A stretch of 64,000 bases of DNA from Marinobacter sp. AC-23 (GCF_001858325.1 NZ_MBPP01000014.1:17929-81928); one strand, 5' to 3'. Numbered from the stretch's first letter, positions 1-10,216 are shown. Translations and numbers: made by a program. Notes: generated by a model not told the origin, from the letters alone.

Positions 1-1186
1 CTGCGGTGAGCAGGTTGGCCAGGTATTTCACCGGAATGCGCAAGCTTTCGATTTTCGGCAACACGCCGTCAAACTCAACCTTGCCGGATTCCGCCGCGGA
101 CTGGATCGGGCTCAAAGGCGGCACGTACCAGACCATGGGCAGAGTGCGGTATTCCGGGTGCAAAGGCAGCGCCAGTTTCCACTCAACCGCCATTTTGTAC
201 ACCGGGCTGCGCTGGGCAGCCTGGATAACGTTCATGGGCACGCCGTCTTTTGTTGCCTGCGCGATCACTTCGGGGTCGTTCGGGTCGAGAAATATCTCAA
301 GCTGCTTTTCATAAAGCTCGTGTTCGCCCGGCGTGCTGGCCACTTCTTCAATGCGGTCGGCATCGTAAAGCAACACACCCAGGTAGCGGATGCGCCCTAC
401 GCAGGTCTCGGAGCACACAGTCGGCATACCGGCTTCAATACGCGGGTAGCAGAAGATGCACTTTTCAGACTTGCCGGTTTTCCAGTTGAAGTAGATTTTC
501 TTGTACGGGCAGCCGGAGACACACATGCGCCAACCACGGCACTTGTCCTGGTCGATCAGCACTATGCCGTCTTCTTCGCGCTTGTAGATGGCGCCACTTG
601 GGCAGGCTGCTACGCAGGTGGGGTTAAGGCAGTGCTCACACAGGCGCGGCAGATACATCATGAAGGTGTTTTCGAACTCGCCGTAGATATCGGCCTGAAT
701 CTGATCGAAGTTTTTATCCTTGCGCCGCTTGGCAAACTCGGTACCCAGGATTTCTTCCCAGTTAGGGCCCCACTCGATTTTCTGCATGCGCTTGCCGGTG
801 ATCAGCGAACGCGGCCGTGCAACCGGCTGGTGCTTGCTATCGCCTGCGGTGTGCAGATGCTGATAATCGAAATCAAACGGTTCGTAATAGTCGTCAATTT
901 CCGGCAGGTCCGGGTTGGCAAAAATGTTCGCCAACACCCGGAACTTTCCGCCAATGCGGGGACGGATTTTGCCGCTGGCATCACGCATCCAGCCGCCTTT
1001 CCACTTGTCCTGGTTTTCCCACTCTTTCGGGTAACCAATACCTGGTTTGGTTTCGACATTGTTGAACCAGGCGTATTCCATGCCTTCGCGGCTGGTCCAT
1101 ACGTTTTTACAAGTCACTGAACAGGTGTGGCAACCGATGCATTTGTCCAGGTTCAGTACCATGCCTACTTGGGAACGGATCTTCAT
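1..1186 (-). CDS. narH: Respiratory nitrate reductase beta subunit NarH (3' part missing at window edge)
   Basis: NarH carries electrons through four iron-sulfur clusters from the NarI haem subunit to the molybdenum subunit NarG on the cytoplasmic face of the membrane. About 395 residues are visible on the minus strand, against roughly 510 for the family, so the C-terminus lies left of base 1. The protein opens MKIRSQVGMVLNLDKC. Cysteine groups are visible in order: CIGCHTCSVTC near residue 16, CEHCLNPTCVAAC, CRGWRMCVSGC and CIFC. The Trp in CRGW replaces a cysteine, as in the NarH 3Fe-4S site. Its ATG overlaps the narG stop codon in an ATGA junction, so the two are translationally coupled. 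narJ and narI are expected further left. Confidence 0.96.
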   Translation of the reverse strand, partial: MKIRSQVGMVLNLDKCIGCHTCSVTCKNVWTSREGMEYAWFNNVETKPGIGYPKEWENQDKWKGGWMRDASGKIRPRIGGKFRVLANIFANPDLPEIDDYYEPFDFDYQHLHTAGDSKHQPVARPRSLITGKRMQKIEWGPNWEEILGTEFAKRRKDKNFDQIQADIYGEFENTFMMYLPRLCEHCLNPTCVAACPSGAIYKREEDGIVLIDQDKCRGWRMCVSGCPYKKIYFNWKTGKSEKCIFCYPRIEAGMPTVCSETCVGRIRYLGVLLYDADRIEEVASTPGEHELYEKQLEIFLDPNDPEVIAQATKDGVPMNVIQAAQRSPVYKMAVEWKLALPLHPEYRTLPMVWYVPPLSPIQSAAESGKVEFDGVLPKIESLRIPVKYLANLLTA

Positions 1187-4100
1187 TTTACAGCCTCCTG
1201 AACCGTGTCATTGCCTTCGCCATCAAGCCAGTCAATGTTCTTCATTTTGCGTACCACAACAAACTCGTCGCGGTTGGAACCTACGGTGCCGTAGTAGTTA
1301 AAACCGTAGGAGAACTGCGCGTAGCCACCAATCATGTGCGTGGGCTTGGGGCACACCCGGGTAACCGAGTTGTGGATACCACCGCGGGTACCGGTAATCT
1401 CAGAGCCGGGAATGTTCACAATCCGTTCCTGAGCGTGGTACATCATCATCATGCCCGGCATAACTCGCTGGCTGACAACCGCACGGGCTGCAATAGCACC
1501 GTTGGCGTTGAACACCTCTACCCAGTCATTGTCTTCCACACCCACATCGCGGGCGTCGTCTTCGCTCAGCCACACAATGGGACCGCCGCGAGACAGAGTC
1601 AGCATCAGCAGGTTGTCACTGTAGGTGCTGTGGATGCCCCACTTCTGGTGCGGTGTGAGGAAGTTCAGCGCTTTTTCCGGGTTGCCATTAGGTTTGGCGT
1701 TCAGCAGCGGTGCTGCCGCCTTGGTGTTGATGGGCGGGCGATACACCAGCAAGCTTTCACCGAAAGCGCGCATCCACTCGTGATCCATATAGAACTGTTG
1801 GCGACCGGTCAGGGTGCGCCAGGGAATCAGCTCGTGCACGTTTGTGTAGCCGGCGTTGTAAGACACGTGATCGTCTTCCAGGCCAGACCACGTGGGGCTG
1901 GAGATGATCTTGCGCGGCTGCGCCACAATATCGCGGAAACGAATGGCTTCGTGCTCTTTACCCACCGCCAGATGGCTGTGATCCAGCCCGGTAAACTCAG
2001 ACAATGCCTTCCAGGCTTTTACCGCCACCTGGCCGTTGGTTTCCGGCGCCAGAGTCAGGATCACTTCTGCTGCATCAATCGCACTTTCAATCTTCGGCCG
2101 GCCTGCGTTGGCGCCGTCGATGTGCTTATAGTTCAGGTCACCCAGGAACTTGACTTCATCTTCTGTGTTCCAGTTGATGCCCTTGCCACCATTACCCAGC
2201 TTGTCCATCAGCGGCCCAAGCGAGGTAAAGCGGGCGTAGGTATTCGGGTAATCCCGTTCCACGGTAATGAAGTTCGGCGCTGTTTTGCCGGGAATCAGCT
2301 CACACTCGCCTTTTTTCCAGTCTTTCACATCGAACGGCTGGCCAAGCTCAGCCGCCGCATCGTGCATCAGCGGCTGAGTGACCACGTCTTGCTCGACACC
2401 CAAGTGGCCTTCGGCCGCCTTGGAGAAAGATTTGGCGATGCCTTTATAGATTTCCCAGTCACTGCGGGATTCCCACGCTGGGTCGGTAGCAGCTGTCAGC
2501 GGGTGAATGAACGGGTGCATGTCTGACGTGTTCAGGTCGTTCTTCTCGTACCAGGTAGCGGTCGGCAGAACTATGTCTGAATACAGGCAGGTGGTGGACA
2601 TACGGAAGTCCAGAGTCACCAGCAGGTCGAGCTTGCCCTCGGGCGCTTCGTCGCGCCACTTAACTTCCTTGGGCTTAACACCGTCGTTATGGCCCAGGTC
2701 TTTGCCCTGCAGACCGCTGGTGGTGCCCAGCAGGTACTTGAGCATGTACTCATGACCTTTACCGGAAGAGCCCAGCAGGTTGGAGCGCCAGATGAACATA
2801 TTGCGCGGGTGGTTCTCGGGCGCTTCCGGATCTTCCGCCGCAAAGGCCAGCGAGCCGTCCTTCATGGACTGGGTAACGTAGGCAGGTACGTCCATGCCGG
2901 CCTTTTCAGCTTCCGCAGCAATGCCCAGCGGGTTGCGGTTAAGCTGAGGTGCCGAAGGCAACCAGCCCATGCGCTCGGCGCGCACGTTGTAATCGATCAG
3001 GCTGCCACCAAACTTGGATTTGTCGGCCAGGGGCGACAGGATCTCGCTTACATCCAGTTTCTCGTAGCGCCACTGCCCCGAGTGAGCGTAGAAGAACGAC
3101 GTGCCGTTCATCTGGCGTGGCGGGCGCTGCCAATCCAGGCCAAAGGCCAGCGGCTGCCAACCAGTTTGCGGACGCAACTTTTCCTGGCCCACATAGTGGG
3201 CCCAGCCACCGCCGCTTTGACCCACGCAGCCACACATAACCAGCATGTTGATCAGCGCGCGGTAGTTCATGTCCATGTGGTACCAGTGGTTCATACCGGC
3301 ACCCACAATAATCATGGAACGGCCCTTGGTTTTGTGGGCGTTCTCGCCAAACTCGCGGGCAATTCGAATCACTTTTTCAGCCGGTACGCCGGTAATTTTT
3401 TCCTGCCAGGCCGGGGTATAGGGCTTAACCTGATCGTAGGCGGTGGCGCTGTCATCGTCACCCAAGCCACGGCTGATACCATAGTTTGCAATCATCAGGT
3501 CGTACACGGTAACCACAAGGGCTTCGCCGCCGTCGGCCAAGTCTATTTTACGGCTGCCCAGCTTGTGGGTAAGGGTGTCGCTGATCTCAACCGATTTGAA
3601 ATGCTCGTGTTTGATACCGCCGAAGTACGGGAAGGCCACGTCGACCACTTCGTCGTGCTTTTCAACCATCGACAACTGCAGATTCACCTCTTCGGTTTTG
3701 GCAGTTTGCTTCAGGTTCCACTTGCCTTTTTCACCCCAGCGATAGCCGATAGAGCCGTTAGGCGCGGTCAACTGGTTGGTGGTTTCGTCAATGGCAATGG
3801 TTTTCCATTCCGGGTTGTTCTCTTCACCCAGCCCGCCCACCAGATCGCTGGCGCGCAGGAACCGGCCTGGCACATAACGGCCATCGTCCAGTTTATCGAG
3901 CTTCACCAGGTACGGCATATCCGAGTAACGGCGCACGTAATCAGTAAAGTACGGGCTCGGGTTGTCAACATGGAACTCTTTCAGGATGACATGACCCATG
4001 GCCATGCCCATTGCCGCATCGGTGCCCTGCTTGGGGTTCAGCCATTCATCTGACAGTTTGGACACTTCGGCGTAATCCGGAGTGACCGCAACGGTCTTGG

Positions 4101-4926
4101 TGCCCTTGTAGCGCACTTCGGTAAAGAAGTGGGCATCCGGGGTGCGGGTTTGCGGAACGTTGGAGCCCCAGGCAATGATGTAGCTGGAGTTGTACCAGTC
4201 TGCCGATTCGGGAACGTCGGTCTGCTCACCCCAAACTTGCGGAGAAGCCGGCGGCAAGTCGCAGTACCAGTCGTAGAAGCTCAGGCACACGCCACCAATC
4301 AGCGACAGGTAACGGCTGCCGGCCGCGTAGGAAATCATAGACATGGCAGGGATTGGCGAGAAGCCAATAATGCGATCCGGACCGTGCTTTTTGGCGGTGT
4401 AAACGTTCGCAGCACCGATCAGTTCGTTAACTTCATTCCAGTCGGAGCGCACAAACCCGCCCATTCCACGGCGGGGTTTGTACTCTGCGGTTTTCTTCGG
4501 GTCTTCGACAATGGAAGCCCAGGCATCTACCGGGTCGTTGAACTGCATGCGGGCGGCGCGCCAAAGCTTCATCAGGTGCTTGCGCATCAGCGGGTATTTC
4601 AGGCGGTTGGCACTGTACATGTACCAGGAGTAGCTGGCGCCGCGAGGGCAGCCACGGGGTTCGTGGTTGGGCAGATCCGGGCGAGTACGGGGGTAATCGG
4701 TTTGCTGGGTTTCCCAGGTAACCAGGCCATTTTTGACGTAGATTTTCCAGCTACAGGAACCAGTGCAGTTTACGCCATGGGTGGAGCGTACAATTTTGTC
4801 GTGCTGCCAACGTTGGCGGTAGCTGTCTTCCCAGTCACGATTCACATCGTGGGTTTCCCCGTGGCCGTTCGAAAACGATTCACGCTTTTTGCTGAAGTAG
4901 CTCAGCTTGTCGATCAAATGACTCAT
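1183..4926 (-). CDS. narG: Respiratory nitrate reductase alpha subunit NarG
   Basis: NarG is the catalytic subunit of membrane-bound nitrate reductase, reducing nitrate to nitrite at a bis-MGD molybdenum centre on the cytoplasmic side. The 1247-residue length is normal for the family. Near residue 50 the HGVNCTGSCSW segment gives the His/Cys ligands of the FS0 cluster, and EPRGCPRGASYSW follows. The segment SFYDWYCDLPPASPQVWGEQ, near residue 220, holds the Asp that ligates molybdenum in E. coli NarG. The start is preceded by a purine-rich GGAGAGAGAG ribosome site. It lies about 120 bases downstream of the NarK-type gene and is coupled to narH by an ATGA overlap, so narK-narG-narH is a likely operon. 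Confidence 0.98.
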   Translation of the reverse strand: MSHLIDKLSYFSKKRESFSNGHGETHDVNRDWEDSYRQRWQHDKIVRSTHGVNCTGSCSWKIYVKNGLVTWETQQTDYPRTRPDLPNHEPRGCPRGASYSWYMYSANRLKYPLMRKHLMKLWRAARMQFNDPVDAWASIVEDPKKTAEYKPRRGMGGFVRSDWNEVNELIGAANVYTAKKHGPDRIIGFSPIPAMSMISYAAGSRYLSLIGGVCLSFYDWYCDLPPASPQVWGEQTDVPESADWYNSSYIIAWGSNVPQTRTPDAHFFTEVRYKGTKTVAVTPDYAEVSKLSDEWLNPKQGTDAAMGMAMGHVILKEFHVDNPSPYFTDYVRRYSDMPYLVKLDKLDDGRYVPGRFLRASDLVGGLGEENNPEWKTIAIDETTNQLTAPNGSIGYRWGEKGKWNLKQTAKTEEVNLQLSMVEKHDEVVDVAFPYFGGIKHEHFKSVEISDTLTHKLGSRKIDLADGGEALVVTVYDLMIANYGISRGLGDDDSATAYDQVKPYTPAWQEKITGVPAEKVIRIAREFGENAHKTKGRSMIIVGAGMNHWYHMDMNYRALINMLVMCGCVGQSGGGWAHYVGQEKLRPQTGWQPLAFGLDWQRPPRQMNGTSFFYAHSGQWRYEKLDVSEILSPLADKSKFGGSLIDYNVRAERMGWLPSAPQLNRNPLGIAAEAEKAGMDVPAYVTQSMKDGSLAFAAEDPEAPENHPRNMFIWRSNLLGSSGKGHEYMLKYLLGTTSGLQGKDLGHNDGVKPKEVKWRDEAPEGKLDLLVTLDFRMSTTCLYSDIVLPTATWYEKNDLNTSDMHPFIHPLTAATDPAWESRSDWEIYKGIAKSFSKAAEGHLGVEQDVVTQPLMHDAAAELGQPFDVKDWKKGECELIPGKTAPNFITVERDYPNTYARFTSLGPLMDKLGNGGKGINWNTEDEVKFLGDLNYKHIDGANAGRPKIESAIDAAEVILTLAPETNGQVAVKAWKALSEFTGLDHSHLAVGKEHEAIRFRDIVAQPRKIISSPTWSGLEDDHVSYNAGYTNVHELIPWRTLTGRQQFYMDHEWMRAFGESLLVYRPPINTKAAAPLLNAKPNGNPEKALNFLTPHQKWGIHSTYSDNLLMLTLSRGGPIVWLSEDDARDVGVEDNDWVEVFNANGAIAARAVVSQRVMPGMMMMYHAQERIVNIPGSEITGTRGGIHNSVTRVCPKPTHMIGGYAQFSYGFNYYGTVGSNRDEFVVVRKMKNIDWLDGEGNDTVQEAVK

Positions 4927-5048
4927 GGTCTCTCTCTCCGTCTGCCGGATCGTTTTTCCGATTTAAGGCCATTGTGTGGGAGAAAAACCCTGAAATCTGC
5001 GTGGTTACTACCACAAAGCCTGCCTCTACCACCGATGAGGTATAGGCG

Positions 5049-6315
5049 CTATATCCCTGGGTGGAGAAGGGCTTGGCGTTCGTCGAGACGGCTAAAGCGG
5101 GCAAACATAATTTGGCAGATGCAGAGCAACAGAAACAGGATCATAAACACAGCGCTGCGGACGCCACCCAGTGATTCACCGCACCGAAGATAACCGGTAG
5201 CAGGAAAGCCACAGAACACGCGCTAACCAGCAGCAACCCGGCAACAAAGGCAGCATTCTGGCGACTCTCAATAATCACCATTCTCTGAAGGCTACCCATG
5301 GCACACCCAAGAGCCATACCGAGTATCACAACAAAGATACCCTCAACGCTCATAGGCAAGGCGTACTCGATCTTGATGGTTGCTTCCACGCCTTGCACGA
5401 ACAGAGTCATGGGCGGGTAAGACAACACCACCAAGCAACCAGGCCGATGAACAGTGACCGGCTGATGACTCTAGGGCTGCCAAAGCGATCCGCCAGGCCG
5501 CCACCCAAAATCTGCGCAAGCGCACCGGGGATAACGAACCACTGAGCAAGCCTGGCTCCGGATTCAACTTGCAGTTCGAATTGCGAGGAAAGATAACCTG
5601 GCAGCCACAGCGCCAATGCAAAAAAACTTCCGGCGACCACACCAAAGTAGGCGCCTAACTGCCAAATGCCTTGCTGCTTGAAGCGTTCGAAAAGCAGGTT
5701 AATAGAGGGTTCGTATTGCGGGTCTGCAACAGCATCTTCCGGATCCGTAAGCAGCAATAACAGCGCGAGCACCAACAAAAGGACAATCAAATACGCCAGC
5801 GGGACGCCATGCCAAGAAAAAGCCTCATGAAACAGTGGCACAAGGTAGTAGGTAAACCCGGCTCCGGTCACACCTGCACCAAACACACCCAGTACAAGGC
5901 CAAGCCTATGGGGCTGGCAGTTGCTGGTAACAAACTGCATTCCAGCGCTATAAAACCCACCGGCCAACCCAAGCCCGCCCGCTGCCACGAGGTAACCTGC
6001 GAAGGTATCGGTGGTAAGCAAAACCACCATGCACGCGGCAAGCCCGGCAAGGCAAATGAGCATAATGCGACGGGCACCAAATTTCCGGGCGGCAAGCCCC
6101 GCTGGTACGGCCAACAGCGCGCTAACTGCCATAGGCATGGCAAGCAGCAAACCGAACTGCAAATTGCTGAGACCAAACTCGGCCCGAAGGTGTATCCCTG
6201 CCACCGCAAACAGCGTCCAGCAGCCGGCAGCAATCACAAAGCCAGTTACCGCTAGCGGCAGAATTACGGCAAGTGATGCCCGCCGCTCATCCTCCTGATC
6301 CGCCTCTGACTTCAT
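5049..6315 (-). pseudogene. narK: NarK-type nitrate/nitrite MFS transporter, broken by two frameshifts
   Basis: Three consecutive frames together encode one MFS transporter of about 422 residues, the usual NarK1-type length. The first frame starts MKSEADQEDERRASLAV at 6315 and includes the family-like segment GGFYSAGMQFVTSNC. Near 5434 the sense passes to a second frame (VVLSYPPMTLFVQGVEATI). Near 5155 it passes to a third (VFMILFLLLCICQIMFARFS), which ends at a stop at 5049. Both changes need one extra base to restore the frame. NarK1-type proteins are thought to import nitrate with protons. The gene is first in a likely narK-narG-narH operon and has an FNR-type box about 57 bases upstream. 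Two intact NarK-type genes lie at 47475 and 49173, so loss here could be tolerated, but an assembly error is as likely. Confidence 0.85.
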
Positions 6316-6371
6316 CTGCGAACGCCCTTGTGAACCGTTTTTAATATCGCCATTGAGTCTCAGCTTTTGCC

Positions 6372-6385
6372 CTGACGCAGGTCAA
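6372..6385. promoter_or_regulatory. FNR/ANR/DNR-type box between narK and narX
   Basis: The sequence CTGACGCAGGTCAA fits the TTGAT-N4-ATCAA pattern at seven of ten half-site positions, with TGA and TCAA intact. It lies about 57 bases upstream of the narK start and 86 bases upstream of narX, so it could serve either gene. Distance to narK suits activation of narKGH under low oxygen. The assignment rests on pattern and context only. Confidence 0.6.
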
Positions 6386-6470
6386 AGACTATGATGGGTT
6401 ACCAACCATTGGGGTAACTGACTATCCTCAAGGAGGTATTCGAGCCCGGCGACCTCAAAGACGAGACTCA

Positions 6471-8330
6471 ATGAAATCCAGAAGCCCCCTTGTTAACCGG
6501 ATTGCCATCGTTGTTTGCGCCGTTGTGCTGACCTCTATTGTCAGCATGGCCACAACCCTTGCGGTTTCAAAAAGTATTGAAGGTAACGCTACTGCGATCA
6601 ATATGGCAGGTGCGCTGCGCATGGGTGCGTTTCAGCTGCTGGCTCATGCTGCGAGCCCCGGAAATAACCACACCGGTGAAGATAATATCCGGGGCCTTGC
6701 CGCAAAATATGAATCCAGCCTTACGAACAGCGCGATTACACGCACCATTCCCGACACAGCCGACCACCCCTTGGCGAAACAGTATCGCGCGATCAAAGCA
6801 AACTGGGAGCAAACCTTACGACCGGGGCTGGAGAGCCACCCACAAGGGGCGCCCATTAGCGCTGGGATGCTGGCGGCTACAGAAACCTACGTCGACTCCG
6901 TAAACCAACTGGTCAGCATGCTCGAACGGCGCACCGAAGCGCGAATCGGCCTGCTACACCTTATCCAGATCATCAGCTTGGCGTTCTCTATACTGATCAT
7001 CGTTGCCCTGTTTGTTGACCTGAGAAACCGGGTACTCAAACCCCTGCGCAAACTGGTTAATATTGCGGGGGCCGTGGGCGAACAGGACTTTTCCCAAAAG
7101 GCAAACTTGAAGGGAAGCGATGAACTGGCACAACTGGGGAGCGCGTTTGACCAGATGAGCAGTGAGTTGGCACTCACCTACTACGAACTTGAAGAGCGCG
7201 CCCGCAGCAAAACCGAGGAACTGGAAACAAGTCACGCGGCCCTCCAGCTACTGCATACTGCCAGCCGTAGCTTATTTGCCAACCACGACCTATGCAGTGG
7301 CGCGGTACCCATGCTGCGAGAACTGGAACAGCTTCTTGGCATAGGGCCCATTCGGCTTTATCTGCACGACAAGCAGTTGGCGGACCCGGTTCAGGTGGTT
7401 ACAACGGCATCTGTAGAGCGCCCTTTTTATTGTCGTGACCACCATTGCAATGCCTGCCTGGTAACACCAGAACTCTATGACGAACTTCCCATAGAAGATG
7501 AGGATGGCCGCAGGCTGCTGTTGCCTATCCGTACCCCGGGCAAACTCCTTGGTACTCTGGAGGTATGGTACCCTGCTGACAAAGGACTTTCAGATACGGC
7601 GCGACGCCTTCTTGAGACGCTCAGCGACCAATTGGCTACCGCCATCTTCCTCGAACAGCAGATCACAGAAGAGCAACAACTTACGCTGGCCGAAGAGCGC
7701 ACCGTGATCGCCCGGGAGTTGCACGATTCACTGGCTCAGTCGCTGTCTTACCTGAAAATGCAGGTAGCCCGCATGCGCCGGCTGAATATTGAGGGTGACA
7801 AGAAAAACGCTCACAACGCCATACTGGATGAACTCAGCACAGGACTGAACAGCGCCTACCGGCAGCTTCGGGAGCTACTGGCCACCTTCCGGTTGAAGCT
7901 GGACACACCAGACCTGACCACAGCGCTAAGCAAAACCACCGAGGAGTTTTCAGAGCGATTGGGCAAACCCATACAGCTGACATACAACCTGCCACCCCAG
8001 GCGCTGTCGCCCAACGAGGAGATTCACACGCTGCAAATTGTGCGCGAGGCCCTGGCCAACGCCGTGAAACATGCCGATGCCACAGAGATTTCTGTTGATG
8101 TAGTGTTTGAATCGCCGCAAGTACACGCAAAAATACGGGATAACGGCAAAGGTTTGCCCAATGGTGGGCAGCCGGTTAACCATTACGGCCTGATAATCAT
8201 GCACGATCGCGCCCGCACACTGGGTGGTCAAGTTGTGGTACAAGATCGTGATGAGGGCGGCGTTGAAGTGGTTCTGACGTTTGTTCCGAAAAGCCGGCAC
8301 CTGATCCCGGCCGACGCGGCCAATACCTGA
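6471..8330 (+). CDS. narX: Nitrate/nitrite sensor histidine kinase NarX
   Basis: NarX senses periplasmic nitrate and phosphorylates NarL. Two membrane helices (about residues 10-30 and 163-183) flank a periplasmic domain. Right after the first helix is the P-box, NATAINMAGALRM (residues 39-51), which binds nitrate in this family. A HAMP linker (184-236) and a GAF-like region follow, the latter holding the cysteine cluster CRDHHCNAC (321-329). The kinase core has the H-box AEERTVIARELHDSLAQ with the phospho-accepting His near residue 418, then NAVKHAD (N box) and DNGKGLP (G box). Length is 619 residues. An AAGGAGG ribosome site stands about 35 bases upstream but no close one is obvious. It is co-directional with narL, 65 bases downstream. 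Confidence 0.96.
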   Translation: MKSRSPLVNRIAIVVCAVVLTSIVSMATTLAVSKSIEGNATAINMAGALRMGAFQLLAHAASPGNNHTGEDNIRGLAAKYESSLTNSAITRTIPDTADHPLAKQYRAIKANWEQTLRPGLESHPQGAPISAGMLAATETYVDSVNQLVSMLERRTEARIGLLHLIQIISLAFSILIIVALFVDLRNRVLKPLRKLVNIAGAVGEQDFSQKANLKGSDELAQLGSAFDQMSSELALTYYELEERARSKTEELETSHAALQLLHTASRSLFANHDLCSGAVPMLRELEQLLGIGPIRLYLHDKQLADPVQVVTTASVERPFYCRDHHCNACLVTPELYDELPIEDEDGRRLLLPIRTPGKLLGTLEVWYPADKGLSDTARRLLETLSDQLATAIFLEQQITEEQQLTLAEERTVIARELHDSLAQSLSYLKMQVARMRRLNIEGDKKNAHNAILDELSTGLNSAYRQLRELLATFRLKLDTPDLTTALSKTTEEFSERLGKPIQLTYNLPPQALSPNEEIHTLQIVREALANAVKHADATEISVDVVFESPQVHAKIRDNGKGLPNGGQPVNHYGLIIMHDRARTLGGQVVVQDRDEGGVEVVLTFVPKSRHLIPADAANT

Positions 8331-8395
8331 GTACCAAAATAAGCGGCAACTCCAACCATGCCGTTACGTAATCAAGACAAAGGAAGCGAAGCACC

Positions 8396-9067
8396 ATGCC
8401 CGATACAGCGTCTGATACACCCGCAAGCATATTGCTGATCGACGACCACCCCCTGCTGCGCCAAGGTATCAAACAACTCGTCGAGATGGAGAGTGACATT
8501 ATTGTGGCCGGCGAGGCCAGCAATGCCACTGACGGTATCCGCTTGGCAACCGAGCTTGAGCCCGACCTCATTTTGATGGATCTCAACATGCCGGAAATTA
8601 ACGGTATTGAAGCCCTCAAAAAACTGCGGGAACTGAACATAAGCTCTCGCATCATTATGTTCACCGTGTCTGATCAGGAAGATGATGTAGTCTCTGCCCT
8701 GCGTGCCGGCGCCGACGGATATCTTCTGAAGGACATGGAACCGGAAGACATGATCGCCCAATTGCGCCAGGCAGCGGTGGGCAAAATGGTTATCAGTGAT
8801 CGGTTAACCACATTACTTGCTGAGGCCCTGCGCTCCAATAAGCCCCAACAGGCCGCGCGTCCGGATTTCGACAGCCTGACCCCACGGGAAAAAGATATCC
8901 TACGACTGATTGCAGAAGGCCTTTCCAACAAGATGATTGGTCGCAAGCTGGATATCAGCGACGGCACGGTAAAAGTGCACGTAAAACACCTGCTGAAGAA
9001 GCTTAACCTGCGCTCGCGGGTTGAGGTTGCCGTGTGGGCGGTAGAAGGCGGCCTGCACAAGGGCTGA
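8396..9067 (+). CDS. narL: Nitrate/nitrite response regulator NarL
   Basis: NarL is the DNA-binding partner of NarX and normally activates nar genes and represses others in nitrate. The receiver domain (residues 10-125) has the acidic pair DD at 16-17, the phospho-acceptor Asp in LMDLNMP (residue 62) and the conserved Lys in GYLLKDM. A linker leads to a LuxR-type helix-turn-helix, [20 protein letters not shown] onward, with the recognition segment [15 protein letters not shown]. Length is 223 residues. An AAAGGAAG ribosome site stands about 12 bases before the ATG. The stop codon lies inside the FNR-type box that precedes ubiT. Confidence 0.97.
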   Translation: MPDTASDTPASILLIDDHPLLRQGIKQLVEMESDIIVAGEASNATDGIRLATELEPDLILMDLNMPEINGIEALKKLRELNISSRIIMFTVSDQEDDVVSALRAGADGYLLKDMEPEDMIAQLRQAAVGKMVISDRLTTLLAEALRSNKPQQAARPDFDSLTPREKDILRLIAEGLSNKMIGRKLDISDGTVKVHVKHLLKKLNLRSRVEVAVWAVEGGLHKG

Positions 9068-9077
9068 GCGATATCAA
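9064..9077 (+). promoter_or_regulatory. FNR-type box upstream of ubiT
   Basis: CTGAGCGATATCAA matches TTGAT-N4-ATCAA at eight of ten half-site positions and overlaps the narL stop codon. It lies 60 bases upstream of the ubiT start. In E. coli, ubiT and ubiUV are activated by Fnr, so a box here agrees with the expected control. Confidence 0.6.
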
Positions 9078-9137
9078 ATCAAACGCTGTGGGTTTTGGTT
9101 ACTCTGGGCAGATTGAATTCACTGCCCGGAGTTAGTT

Positions 9138-9638
9138 ATGGCCCTGCCCCTGCCCCTGCCTTTTGCCTTGCCACTACCTGCCAAATCTCTGGTCAGCGAC
9201 TCCCTGGCACTGCTTTCTGAATACCTGCCCTCGCCCTTTCCCTTGCTTGGGGCCATCGACCGCGCGGTTCCGATGCCCATGAAGCAGCTGGTTGTAGAAG
9301 CGCCGCTCAACCGGATATTTGCGGAGGCCATTGCCGATGGCGAATTTGATGATTTTGAAGGGCGCCGTATCCGGCTGGAAGTGAGCGGTGGCCACCCTGG
9401 CATCACCTTCGGATTTTGGGCTGGCCGGCTCCGGGTATTGGAAAGCCCAGGTGAGGCCACTATTCGCGGCTCCCTCTCTGCGTTCAAAACCCTGGCAGAA
9501 CGCCGGCAGGACCCTGACCAGCTTTTCTTCCAGCGTCGCCTGGTTATAGAAGGGGATACCGAACTGGGGCTTGGGTTAAAAAACCTTCTGGACAGCCTGG
9601 AGTGGAATCTAAACCTTCAAAAATTGCGTTTATTTTGA
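9138..9638 (+). CDS. ubiT: Ubiquinone biosynthesis accessory factor UbiT (SCP2 domain)
   Basis: UbiT is an SCP2-like lipid-binding factor needed for ubiquinone synthesis without oxygen, working with the UbiU-UbiV hydroxylase. The 166-residue protein has a Pro/Leu-rich N-terminus (LPLPLPFALPLP) from a short DNA repeat. The segment FDDFEGRRIRLEVSG starts the SCP2 fold, and GSLSAFKTLAERRQDPDQLF and RRLVIEGDTELGLGLKNLLD close it, as in YhbT-type proteins. A CCGGAG ribosome site precedes the ATG. It has its own FNR-type box and follows narL. ubiV and ubiU lie a few hundred bases on, on the opposite strand, which supports the assignment. Confidence 0.88.
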   Translation: MALPLPLPFALPLPAKSLVSDSLALLSEYLPSPFPLLGAIDRAVPMPMKQLVVEAPLNRIFAEAIADGEFDDFEGRRIRLEVSGGHPGITFGFWAGRLRVLESPGEATIRGSLSAFKTLAERRQDPDQLFFQRRLVIEGDTELGLGLKNLLDSLEWNLNLQKLRLF

Positions 9639-9754
9639 AGCCTTGTGCTGCTGGAGCCATATCAAATCCATACAAGCCTGTGCGATGGTTTAACCACAAA
9701 CAACCTGAATCTCCAAACAGCTTCCCGTACGGATTTAGACAGTGAGCGCGCAGA

Positions 9755-10216
9755 ATGGATGGAACTCAAATAATGACCTTGGCTGAAAAGCTCTGCCTTA
9801 CCGCTGCCTTTATTTTCTTCATGACCGGGCTGATAACCGGCATATGGAAATACTGGTGCATGGCAAACAGCCCGAAAGCTGCAGCGCCCCGATATGTGGA
9901 CATTGCCCACCGCAGCTCCCTAATGTACAGCTTTGCAGCTGTGCTGCTGGGCTGGTTTGCCCATCACAGCGTGCACCCCGACTGGCTAAACACTCTGGGG
10001 GCAGTCGGTGCACTAGGGTTTTTCGGTTTGGCCATTGGTACCTATATCATCCATGGCTTTTTGCGGGATACCAGCAACCAGCTACGCAAACCGCATCGGC
10101 TGGGAGCCATGACACTGCCCTCCTGGATTGTTCACAGTTTTATGGTTGCTCTGATCGTGGCTGAAGTGGGAGGGTCGCTGATTTTGGGATCCGGTGCCAT
10201 GATATCTATCTGGTAA
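9755..10216 (+). CDS. Small four-helix membrane protein of unknown function, within the ubiT-ubiVU cluster
   Basis: I do not recognise a named family with certainty. The 153-residue protein has four hydrophobic segments (about residues 9-30, 55-70, 80-100 and 128-150). Conserved-looking polar residues include DIAHRSSLM near residue 50, HHSVHPDW, and IIHGFLRDTSN. The layout of four helices with an AH(R/L)xxLM segment after helix 1 recalls the styrene-oxide-isomerase and hydroxylaminobenzene-mutase type of small membrane enzyme; that likeness is my inference by eye. A second in-frame ATG at 9773 (MTLAEKL) is an alternative start. It sits 116 bases after ubiT and 87 bases before the end of ubiV, convergent with it, so a link to quinone chemistry is possible but unproven. 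Confidence 0.7.
   Translation: MDGTQIMTLAEKLCLTAAFIFFMTGLITGIWKYWCMANSPKAAAPRYVDIAHRSSLMYSFAAVLLGWFAHHSVHPDWLNTLGAVGALGFFGLAIGTYIIHGFLRDTSNQLRKPHRLGAMTLPSWIVHSFMVALIVAEVGGSLILGSGAMISIW

Noticed and set aside
1336..4053. Long plus-strand open frames of 396 and 454 residues opposite narG
   Set aside because: They mirror the codon bias of narG, have no ribosome sites and encode no recognisable protein; narG is certain on the other strand.
6400..6416. Inverted repeat TACC...GGTA between narK and narX as a NarL site
   Set aside because: The heptamers are three bases apart instead of two and match poorly, so I did not call it an operator.
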